The notes: generated by a model from the letters alone, not told the origin. Shown: positions 1-5,230, counted from the stretch's first letter. The stretch is DNA of 6,048 bases from Chloroflexota bacterium (GCA_024278015.1 JAJRUC010000228.1:1-6048); one strand, 5' to 3'. Made by a program: numbers and translations.

Positions 1-109
1 CCCTTTTAGGGGGATACCCGAAGGGCACAGGTGGCCGGGGAGGGGGTAAAAAGCGCGAATCCGGTTGTTTTCAACCTCAACTATCCTGACCATCACCCGG
101 CGTAATTAA
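1..109. other. Intergenic sequence without a recognisable gene
   Basis: The stretch holds G-rich tracts (near 37-46) and short open frames on both strands, none of which gives a recognisable protein. The minus-strand frame starting near 96-91 runs off the left edge after about 30 codons, so the tail of a gene outside the window cannot be excluded. Confidence 0.4.
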
Positions 110-380
110 TTTACGGATAGACACTAACAGGACTTACGCAGTTGCGGTAAATCACGGTGTTTTACCCCCTCCCAACCTCCCCCGATGTCGGGGGAGGAGC
201 TAATTCCCCCCGCTTGAGGGGGGACTGAGGGGGGTAAAATGTTGCAACTGCGTAAGTCCTAACTAACTTAAAACCTGTCTAACCTTTTGTATAAGGCTGT
301 GAACCGTGAAGGGTTTTTGTAGAAAATTAAGGCCTTCCTTCAATATGTTGTGATGGACAATGTTAGTGTCTATCCGTAAA
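110..380. repeat. Element bounded by 20-bp perfect terminal inverted repeats
   Basis: The 20-mer at 110-129 (TTTACGGATAGACACTAACA) recurs as its exact reverse complement at 361-380. The two arms enclose 231 bp that hold a second, nested palindrome (129-260) and part of a decayed receiver-domain reading frame. Terminal inverted repeats of this length without a transposase suggest a non-autonomous mobile element or an inverted duplication. No clear target-site duplication is visible outside 110 or 380. The right arm reads in frame with the receiver-like peptide, so the left arm may be a secondary inverted copy of that sequence. The repeat itself is seen directly; its origin is inferred. Confidence 0.6.
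129..260. repeat. MITE-like palindromic element, nested insertion
   Basis: The 17-bp arms AGGACTTACGCAGTTGC (129-145) and GCAACTGCGTAAGTCCT (244-260) are perfect inverted repeats. Inside them, a TTTTACCCCC-type tract near 160-170 is answered by GGGGGGTAAAA near 230-239, and a 10-bp perfect hairpin (176-185 with 188-197, loop TG) stands in the middle. The hexamer ACTAAC flanks the element at 123-128 and 262-267, with one extra base on the right; this is consistent with a target-site duplication. No open reading frame lies inside, so any movement would need a transposase supplied in trans. As far as I know, GGACTTACGCA-type ends are frequent on small repeats of Chloroflexota and cyanobacteria, but I could not search for copies. 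Confidence 0.65.
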
Positions 381-397
381 ATACTTGTGGCACTCAT
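263..397 (-). pseudogene. Remnant of a response-regulator receiver domain (C-terminal end)
   Basis: Read on the minus strand down to a TAG at 263-265, the last 34 codons resemble the C-terminal third of a CheY-like receiver domain. They include a segment NIVHHNIL followed by FLQKPFT, which contains the conserved beta5 Lys-Pro dipeptide, and then a final helix ending VRQVLS. Receivers fused to hybrid histidine kinases often end in just this way (MSGYT-x-x-IVHHGVL, FLQKPF, KVREVL). The upstream part, with the phosphorylatable Asp and the Thr/Ser switch residue, is not recognisable: after a possible MS dipeptide the reading dissolves into low-complexity G/C tracts near 424-456. The stop codon lies beside the nested repeat 129-260. 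I read this as a broken gene fragment; the upstream boundary is approximate. Confidence 0.5.
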
Positions 398-482
398 TGT
401 CAAACAACAAGCCGATGAAGTTGTAGTTGCTCCCCCCTTAATCCCCCCTCCCCGGCGTTTCCGGTAATCAATTCCAAACCGT

Positions 483-2420
483 CTAACGAACCACCAGCGG
501 CAGGAAAACCGTGCGGCCGGTTGAAACCGCCTGCGCATTGAGGGTCATAGTGGCAGGCGTGTCATCAATGTGGCCCTGGTCGTCAATGGCTCTGGCTTCG
601 ATGATGTGACTGCCCTCGCCCAGCATCTCTGCCGCAAGCGCAATCTCAAACGGCGCGGTCGCCTGGTTGAACGGGCCGGGCAACGCTTGCCACGCGCCGC
701 CGTCAAGCCGGTATTCCACCCCCACAATCAGGCCGCCGGTCAGTTGTGTGGCCGTACCCCCCACCGTTTGCGCTCCGCCGCCGGCTTCTACCCGCACCGT
801 GGCCGTTTCGCCGGCAAATTGCGTCTCCAGAATACCGGCCAGCGGGTCGGTGACAGTTGTAGTCAGCAGCGCAACTTCCCGGTTCAGGCCCAAATCATCT
901 TCCATTTGAAGGGTGATGGTATGCAGCCCGCTGTTGAGCGGCCCGGTCACAAACCGGAAGGCTTCATCATAGCCGTCAAACGCCCCGTCGACGGCCTCAA
1001 TTGCCAGCCAGGGGCCGTCATCCACCCGATAGCGCAGCCCGGCAATGGTATTAATCAGCGCGCTCCGGTACTTTGGCGACGGGAACGGTGTTTCGACCAA
1101 ACGCCCGGAGACATCCAGCACGTTAGACGCATCCGCCGCTTGCCAGGCCAGGTCATCAACCGCCAGGCCCACATCCAGCGGGTCCAAAATACCGTTGCCG
1201 TCGCTATCTCGCCAGCCAAGCTGGCCCTGGGCGTAGCGGTCAAGCTGCTGATGGACAAAGGGATAAACCTGCCCGCGCATAATGCTCGGTTCGTCGCCGG
1301 CGCAGCCAAGTTGGCTGTTTTGGTTTTCCACCCCCAAATAGCCCGATGTCAACGCGCAGCCCATATTGGCCGCGCCGTATTGGTCCAGCGCCCGGAAGAT
1401 ATGGCCGATTTCGTGGGCGGCCACCGCATCCATATTCGATGGCCCATAGCCGTTGTTGCCGTAGGTCAACACCATAAACGGGCCGCCCAAATAGGCGTAG
1501 GCAAAGTAACTGTCGCTAAAGCGATTATCAACATCGGCAGAACTGTCGACCACAAAAATGGTGAAGGCCCAATCGGTGTGGTGCGTCTCTCGCAGATAGT
1601 TGTTGTAAGCCCGCACTTGTTCAAAGTAGTTATCTCCCCCAAAGCCCATACCGGTCATCGTCTCGGCAATCCAGAGGCGCTGGTCGCTGTGGGGGCGATT
1701 GATTGGCTCGACAGCAGTGGGTATGGTTTCCGCTTCGATATTATCGTACACAAACGAAAGATGCGCCTGCGGTTCGCGTTCTGCCCACCAGTTGAGGGCG
1801 TTGGCAATTTCCGTCACTACCAGGGTGCGTTCGTCCGCCGTCCAGTCTTCGGTAGAGGGGTCAGTTTGGCCGGTGCTTTCCGGAAAGACAATGCCCACCG
1901 CCGCCGAACCGATGAAAAACTGGCTGGTTTCCGAAAAATCGGGCAAGGGCGTTTCAGAGGCCGCGCCCCGGCCAATGGAAACAGGCGCGTCGAAAGCGTC
2001 GGGCAGGGTTTCATCGGGGTGTTGCCCCAGGCCGGGCGCGCCGTCTGCGGGCGCGACGGGGGCCGGCAGCAAGCTGTTCCACACTGCCGCCGCCTGCCGG
2101 GCCGAAGGCGTCCACCCGGCAAGTTGGGCCGCATCAACAGCGGTTTGCCGGATAATGGCCCGAGTTGGGGCAGCGGACAAGTTTCCGCGCATAATAAAGG
2201 CATCTGGCGGAAAAATATGCGTCACCACCGCGCCTTGTTGCCGGACGGCAGCGATGGTTTCGGCCAGATTTTGTGGCGGGGGAAGGATAATCAAGGCTGA
2301 AGAATCGGAAGCGGCAGCGGGGCCATCGGCCAGCGCGGTTAACCGGGCCGGAGACACAGCCCCCCACCCGCATAAAATCGCAACTATCAGCCCTAATTTA
2401 ACTACCCGCGTCCGGCTCAC
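483..2420 (-). CDS. Secreted metzincin-like zinc metalloprotease with EF-hand loop and C-terminal beta-domains
   Basis: This 645-residue protein is predicted to be exported and to hydrolyse peptide bonds outside the cell. A signal peptide is clear: basic start (RTR, VVK), hydrophobic core LGLIVAILCGWGAV, likely cleavage after ALA at about residue 31. The catalytic helix around residue 336 reads HEIGHIFRALD, which fits HExxHxxxxxD with H336, H340 and D346 as zinc ligands and E337 as general base. SIMR at 379-382 supplies a Met-turn (M381), so the fold is metzincin-like, although the usual Gly of HExxHxxGxxH/D is Arg. C355 and C373 lie between the two motifs and could form a disulfide. DSDGNGILDPLD (405-416) fits an EF-hand calcium loop. 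Two related beta-sandwich-like segments (about 460-515 and 565-625), each with a YR(V/L)D-x-G-x-W motif, precede the tail VFLPLVVR. The GTG start at 2420 is chosen because AAGGA lies 8 nt upstream; the in-frame TTG at 2426 has only 2 nt. Substrate unknown; I do not recognise a named gene. Confidence 0.85.
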   Translation of the reverse strand: MSRTRVVKLGLIVAILCGWGAVSPARLTALADGPAAASDSSALIILPPPQNLAETIAAVRQQGAVVTHIFPPDAFIMRGNLSAAPTRAIIRQTAVDAAQLAGWTPSARQAAAVWNSLLPAPVAPADGAPGLGQHPDETLPDAFDAPVSIGRGAASETPLPDFSETSQFFIGSAAVGIVFPESTGQTDPSTEDWTADERTLVVTEIANALNWWAEREPQAHLSFVYDNIEAETIPTAVEPINRPHSDQRLWIAETMTGMGFGGDNYFEQVRAYNNYLRETHHTDWAFTIFVVDSSADVDNRFSDSYFAYAYLGGPFMVLTYGNNGYGPSNMDAVAAHEIGHIFRALDQYGAANMGCALTSGYLGVENQNSQLGCAGDEPSIMRGQVYPFVHQQLDRYAQGQLGWRDSDGNGILDPLDVGLAVDDLAWQAADASNVLDVSGRLVETPFPSPKYRSALINTIAGLRYRVDDGPWLAIEAVDGAFDGYDEAFRFVTGPLNSGLHTITLQMEDDLGLNREVALLTTTVTDPLAGILETQFAGETATVRVEAGGGAQTVGGTATQLTGGLIVGVEYRLDGGAWQALPGPFNQATAPFEIALAAEMLGEGSHIIEARAIDDQGHIDDTPATMTLNAQAVSTGRTVFLPLVVR

Positions 2421-2467
2421 ATTCAAAATCCTTTTTGAATGATTCGATGTTTGTTCATCCTGCTTTC

Positions 2468-2473
2468 AGTATA
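2468..2473 (-). promoter_or_regulatory. Possible -10 element for the metalloprotease
   Basis: On the minus strand TATACT lies about 48 bp upstream of the GTG start, giving a leader of roughly 40 nt. No TTGACA-like hexamer is found 16-18 bp upstream (the sequence there is CCCATC), so if this promoter is real it probably needs an activator. The phased repeat array begins about 40 bp further upstream and is the obvious candidate site for one. Confidence 0.3.
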
Positions 2474-2516
2474 AGAGGAAGCGGGCCGCAGATGGGTAAA
2501 GGCAAGGCAAAAACTT

Positions 2517-2581
2517 CGTGAAAACTGCGTGACAAAATCGTAAACAAGCGTCGGCTCACCGTAAACAAACCGTAAAGCCCG
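2517..2581. promoter_or_regulatory. Helically phased direct-repeat array, putative regulator binding site
   Basis: Six units starting CGT recur at 2517 (CGTGAAA), 2528 (CGTGACA), 2539 (CGTAAAC), 2549 (CGTCGGC, degenerate), 2560 (CGTAAAC) and 2571 (CGTAAAG). The steps are 11, 11, 10, 11 and 11 bp, about one DNA helical turn each. On the minus strand the units read roughly TTTACG or TTCACG, reminiscent of the 11-bp direct repeats bound by OmpR/PhoB-family response regulators (PHO-box-like TGTCACG and TTTCACG). The array lies between the divergent promoters, about 50-120 bp upstream of each predicted start. The periodicity is seen directly; the identity of the regulator is inference. Confidence 0.5.
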
Positions 2582-2596
2582 AAAGTCTGTTCAAAG

Positions 2597-2625
2597 TTGA
2601 TATTTGTGGGTTTTCACGTTATAAT
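2597..2625 (+). promoter_or_regulatory. Near-consensus sigma70-type promoter upstream of upp
   Basis: TTGATA (2597-2602) and a perfect TATAAT (2620-2625) are separated by the ideal 17 bp. Transcription would start near 2632. It is the strongest promoter-like sequence in the window and faces the upp cluster, but an intrinsic terminator lies only about 10 nt after the predicted start. Confidence 0.7.
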
Positions 2626-2641
2626 CAAATGGTTTCTACGG

Positions 2642-2672
2642 AAGCCCGGCGCTGGTTGGCCCGGGCTTTTTT
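2642..2672 (+). terminator. Intrinsic terminator in the upp leader, possible attenuator
   Basis: The perfect 8-bp stem AAGCCCGG (2642-2649) and CCGGGCTT (2661-2668), with an 11-nt loop, is followed by T residues to 2672. It terminates only plus-strand transcripts, because no T-tract follows in the other direction. It lies between the promoter at 2597-2625 and the upp start codon, and no gene upstream on this strand needs a terminator. A conditional role in controlling upp, or production of a very short RNA, is therefore more likely than simple gene-end termination. Confidence 0.65.
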
Positions 2673-2717
2673 GCAAGCCGGTTGAAAAATATACAGCTAA
2701 CTTAAGGAGCGTTTCTG

Positions 2718-3347
2718 ATGAACAACCTGGTGTATGAATCCCGGCATCCCCTGGTAAAGCACAAACTGGCAAAACTCCGCGACAAAAACACAACCCCCAA
2801 AAAATTCAGGGAGCTGACCCGCGAAATTTCTATTTTGCTGGCCTACGAAGCAACGCAAGATATGGCCCTGAAACCCGCCAAAGTAGAAACGCCGCTGACC
2901 ACCACCGGCGGCTTTTTACTGCAAGAACAAATCGGCCTGGTGCCCATTTTGCGGGCCGGTTTGGGCATGGTTGAAGGCGTGTGGGAAATGATGCCAAGCA
3001 GCGAAGTGTGGCACATTGGCTTGTACCGCGATGAGCAAACCCTGCAACCGGTGCAGTATTACAACAAACTGCCGGTGCTGCCCACCGTGCAGGTCTGTCT
3101 GGTGCTGGACCCCATGCTGGCGACAGGCGGTTCGGCCATTGCCACCATCGATATTCTGAAAAAGTGGGGCGCCTCGCGCGTCAAATACATCGGCATTATT
3201 GCCGCGCCGGAAGGCATTGCCGCCATGCAGACCGCCCACCCCGACGTGCCCATCCACATCGGCGCCATTGACGACCACCTGAACGAACACGGCTACATTG
3301 TGCCCGGTCTGGGCGACGCCGGCGACCGCCAGTTCGGCACCGCCTGA
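2718..3347 (+). CDS. upp: Uracil phosphoribosyltransferase
   Basis: The enzyme converts uracil and PRPP to UMP and diphosphate in the cytoplasm, the main step of uracil salvage. At 209 residues it has the family's usual length (about 208). Diagnostic parts are the N-terminal HPLVKHKLAKLRD, the segment VPILRAGLGM (about 75-84), the PRPP-binding loop LDPMLATGGSA (130-140) and the C-terminal uracil-binding signature GYIVPGLGDAGDRQFGT (192-208). All key residues appear intact. The ATG at 2718 has AAGGAG 8 nt upstream. The next gene starts 19 nt after the stop, so the two are probably co-transcribed. Expression may be tuned by the promoter and terminator pair in the leader; pyrimidine-responsive attenuation is a common theme for such genes, but the mechanism here is not established. 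Confidence 0.97.
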   Translation: MNNLVYESRHPLVKHKLAKLRDKNTTPKKFRELTREISILLAYEATQDMALKPAKVETPLTTTGGFLLQEQIGLVPILRAGLGMVEGVWEMMPSSEVWHIGLYRDEQTLQPVQYYNKLPVLPTVQVCLVLDPMLATGGSAIATIDILKKWGASRVKYIGIIAAPEGIAAMQTAHPDVPIHIGAIDDHLNEHGYIVPGLGDAGDRQFGTA

Positions 3348-3366
3348 TTTTCAAAGGAGATATGCT

Positions 3367-3915
3367 ATGGCATGGATTAAAACAATTAGCGAAGAAGAGG
3401 CCGACGGCGAGGTCTTTAATCTGTACGCCGACCTGCTGGCGCCGTGGGGCGGAGTGGACAACATCCTCAAAATCCACAGCCTTCACCCCGAAAGCCTGAA
3501 AGCCCATATCCATTTGTACAAAACAGTTATGTACGGCAAATCGCCCCTCAAGCGGCCCGACCGGGAAATGATTGCCGTGGTGGTTTCGGCGGCCAACCGC
3601 TGCCATTACTGAATGACCCATCATGGAGCGGGCCTCCTTAAGCTAACAAAAGACGCGGCGCTGGTTGAGCAGCTTAAAACTGATTACACCCAGGCGAATT
3701 TAACGCCCGCCCGGCGAGCCATGCTTGATTACGCGGCCAAACTGACCCAGACGCCCTGGGCCGTAACCCGGCAGGATGTGGACGCCTTGCGGCTGGCGGG
3801 CTTCACTGACCGGGCCATTCTGGATATTAACCAGATTGTGGGCTACTTTGCCTTCGTCAACCGCCTGGCCGATGGCCTGGGCGTGGAACTGGAAGGTTTT
3901 TGGGATAACCAATAA
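3367..3915 (+). CDS. AhpD-like peroxidase-related protein, probable selenoprotein (in-frame UGA)
   Basis: The frame encodes 182 residues if the UGA at 3610-3612 is read as an amino acid. It belongs to the alkylhydroperoxidase AhpD / carboxymuconolactone decarboxylase superfamily, in the peroxidase-related group. The N-terminal part (to Y81) carries the typical SPLKRPDREMIAVVVSAANRCHY stretch in two pieces (SPLKRPDREMIA, then VVVSAANRCHY). The family then expects C-x-x-H-H; here UGA occupies that Cys position, followed directly by MTHHG. The motif is therefore C79-H-Y-U82-M-T-H85-H86. The remaining 100 residues match the family C-terminus (RAMLDYAAKLT, ILDINQIVGYFAFVNRLADGLGVELE). In M. tuberculosis AhpD the second Cys of CxxC is the peroxidatic one, the position where Sec would be most useful. 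ATG 3367 has AGGAG 7 nt upstream; an ATG further up (3298) overlaps upp and is disfavoured. A SECIS-like hairpin follows the UGA. Alternatives are a nonsense mutation or a sequencing error. Thiol-dependent peroxidase activity is inferred; the substrate is unknown. Confidence 0.82.
3613..3641 (+). promoter_or_regulatory. Candidate bacterial SECIS element
   Basis: Directly after the UGA the mRNA can form the stem GGAG (3625-3628) with CUCC (3634-3637), enclosing the loop CGGGC. After a U-U mismatch one further A-U pair (3623 with 3639) can extend it. Sixteen nucleotides separate the UGA from the apical loop, and a G lies within the first two loop bases; both fit the bacterial SECIS consensus as I recall it. 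The stem is short, so the structural evidence alone is modest. The placement beside an active-site UGA makes it credible. Confidence 0.55.
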
Positions 3916-3919
3916 CCCG

Positions 3920-4936
3920 ATGAGCCTGCTTATTTTTTCTACGGCCTTTTTGCTGAGTTTGGCCCTGACCCCGTTGATGATTTTTGCCGGCCCCCGCCTG
4001 GGCCTGACCGACAAACCGGGCGGACGACGCAAACATCACGGCCTGATTTCCCGGATGGGCGGGGTGGCTATTTTCGGCGGGTTTATGGGCGCGGCCCTGC
4101 TGGTCTTTGCCCTCAACCGGCCCCCCACCGGCTCGCCGGAATACAAATTGCTGGCCGGGGTTATGGCCGGGGCGGTCTTCATCTTCCTGTTCGGCCTGAT
4201 TGACGACCTGCTGGAACTGCCTTCGTGGCCGCAATTTACGGCCCAACTGGCCGTGGCGCTGATTGCCGTCGGCTTCACCATCTTCATTGAAGAAGTGACC
4301 TTGCCCATCCTGGGTAAAACGCGCTTCCCGTGGTTTATCACCTGGCCCCTCACCATTTTCTGGGTAATGGGGATGCTCAACACCGTCAATTTTCTGGACG
4401 GGCTGGACGGGCTGGCCGCCGGCGTAGCCGCCATTGCCGCCTTGCTCTTCGCTTGGCACGCCTATCGACTGGGGCAGAGCCGGGTGTATCTGTTTCCGCT
4501 GGCGCTGGCCGGGGCCAGTTTGGGATTTTTGCCCTTCAACTTTTCTCCGGCCAAAATCTTTATGGGGTCAACCGGCAGTTTAACCCTGGGTTGGGCGCTG
4601 GCATCGCTCAGTATTCTGGCCCCGGCCAAAGTGGCTACGGCCTTGCTGGTACTGGGCATCCCCATCATCGACGTGGCCTTTTTGATGATTAGCCGCTGGC
4701 GCAAGCAAGGCTCGCCGCTGACGGCCGGGCGCGACCACCTGCACTTTCGGCTGCTGGACCGGGGCTTCAGCCAGCGAACCATTGTGCTGGGCTACTACCT
4801 TTTCTGTCTGGTATTCGGCCTGCTGGCTCTGCTCATCGCCTCCCGGATATACAAGCTGATTGCCATTGTCATACTGGCCGGCCTGACCCTGCTTTTTTTG
4901 TGGCAATTAGCCAAAGAAAAACCGGCCGGCAATTAA
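3920..4936 (+). CDS. WecA/TagO-family undecaprenyl-phosphate sugar-1-phosphate transferase
   Basis: This 338-residue membrane protein should transfer a HexNAc-1-phosphate from a UDP-sugar to undecaprenyl phosphate at the cytoplasmic face, starting a cell-surface glycan. About ten hydrophobic segments span its length. Family motifs in order are DKPGGRRKHHGLISRMGG (31-48), GLIDDLLELP (92-101, with the Mg-binding D95 D96), NTVNFLDGLDGLAAG (154-168), FNFSPAKIFMG (206-216) and GRDHLHFRLLDRG (270-282). Two deviations stand out: the nearly invariant Asp of FMGDxGS is Ser (S217 in FMGSTGS), and the second His of the usual HLHH is Phe (F276). The gene begins 4 nt after the preceding stop and has only a weak ribosome-binding site, so translational coupling is likely. 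The assignment to the MraY/WecA superfamily is firm; WecA-like GlcNAc versus another sugar specificity is not, and altered catalysis is possible. Confidence 0.88.
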   Translation: MSLLIFSTAFLLSLALTPLMIFAGPRLGLTDKPGGRRKHHGLISRMGGVAIFGGFMGAALLVFALNRPPTGSPEYKLLAGVMAGAVFIFLFGLIDDLLELPSWPQFTAQLAVALIAVGFTIFIEEVTLPILGKTRFPWFITWPLTIFWVMGMLNTVNFLDGLDGLAAGVAAIAALLFAWHAYRLGQSRVYLFPLALAGASLGFLPFNFSPAKIFMGSTGSLTLGWALASLSILAPAKVATALLVLGIPIIDVAFLMISRWRKQGSPLTAGRDHLHFRLLDRGFSQRTIVLGYYLFCLVFGLLALLIASRIYKLIAIVILAGLTLLFLWQLAKEKPAGN

Positions 4937-5018
4937 AAGTTCAAAACGTAAAATGCAAAACCGGTTGCGCAACACCGGCGCAAACCAATTTTACATTCAT
5001 CCTTTTGAACTTTTAATT
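4931..5018. repeat. Palindromic element overlapping the wecA-like stop codon
   Basis: The 16-bp arms AATTAAAAGTTCAAAA (4931-4946) and TTTTGAACTTTTAATT (5003-5018) are perfectly complementary. Nested inside are GTAAAAT (4948-4954) with ATTTTAC (4988-4994), and CCGGT (4961-4965) with ACCGG (4974-4978) around a GTTGCGCAAC palindrome. The left arm contains the TAA stop (4934-4936) of the transferase gene. It may be a small mobile palindrome, or it may work as a bidirectional terminator or 3'-end stabiliser between the cluster and hisS. The arms are AT-rich at the base and lack a clean T-tract on the plus strand, so a classic terminator is not certain. Confidence 0.6.
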
Positions 5019-5039
5019 ACAGAAATCCGGCCCAATAAA

Positions 5040-5068
5040 TAGACTTCAATTTAAGATACTGGTATACT
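5040..5068 (+). promoter_or_regulatory. Probable hisS promoter
   Basis: TAGACT (5040-5045) and TATACT (5063-5068) are 17 bp apart, and TGG immediately before the -10 gives an extended -10 (TGnTATACT). The start site would be near 5075, leaving a leader of about 155 nt before hisS. Placement after the palindromic element supports an independent hisS transcript. Confidence 0.5.
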
Positions 5069-5106
5069 ACCCGTCGAATAGTGTGAATGACACGGCAGTT
5101 GAATTT

Positions 5107-5188
5107 TGTCATTGCGAGCGTAGCGAAGCAATCTCTGCTTATGGCAATGGCGATTGCTTCGGCGCAAAAAACACGCCTCGCAATGACA
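5107..5188. repeat. Dispersed GTCATTGCGAG...CTCGCAATGAC palindromic repeat
   Basis: TGTCATTGCGAG (5107-5118) is the exact reverse complement of CTCGCAATGACA (5177-5188). Within it, CGAAGCAATC (5124-5133) pairs with GATTGCTTCG (5152-5161). This is the widespread bacterial repeat whose translation gives the familiar spurious peptide CHCERSEAIS. It lies in the hisS leader between the predicted promoter and the start codon and could fold into a long two-tier hairpin. An effect on hisS expression is possible but unproven. Confidence 0.8.
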
Positions 5189-5230
5189 CTCGTATGATTA
5201 TAATCACTCAACCCAACTCTGGAGTTTTCT

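Noticed and set aside
1..96. Possible gene tails at the left edge on either strand.
   Set aside because: About 30 codons in each frame, no family resemblance, and repeat-like G-tracts within them.
34..456. A 13-bp G/C inverted repeat (34-46 with 444-456) centred on the same point as the 20-bp repeat, suggesting a 420-bp inverted duplication.
   Set aside because: The equal-length 63-bp spacers match at only about a third of positions when aligned, close to chance, and G-tracts recur often in this region.
398..538. Extension of the receiver scrap into a complete 91-residue protein.
   Set aside because: The N-terminal half is low-complexity, overlaps the end of the protease gene in another frame and has no receiver features.
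570..2300. A 576-codon open frame on the plus strand, antisense to the protease, and other long frames there (for example 1699-2442).
   Set aside because: The translation shows no recognisable domain and has low-complexity basic composition typical of a GC-rich antisense shadow. The opposite frame has a signal peptide, zinc motif and ribosome-binding site.
2340..2420. Lipoprotein signal peptide for the protease because of the Cys in ILCGWG.
   Set aside because: The residue before Cys is Leu, which does not fit a lipobox; an ALA-D cleavage site for signal peptidase I follows.
2424..2426. TTG as the start codon of the protease.
   Set aside because: It lies only 2 nt from AAGGA, while the in-frame GTG two codons later has an 8-nt spacing.
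3613..3915. A separate gene starting at the ATG directly after the UGA.
   Set aside because: It has no proper ribosome-binding site and would begin in the middle of the active-site motif. The two halves together match one family member of normal length.
5075..5230. A T-box riboswitch in the hisS leader.
   Set aside because: No T-box consensus or terminator/antiterminator pair is visible; the structure is explained by the dispersed repeat.
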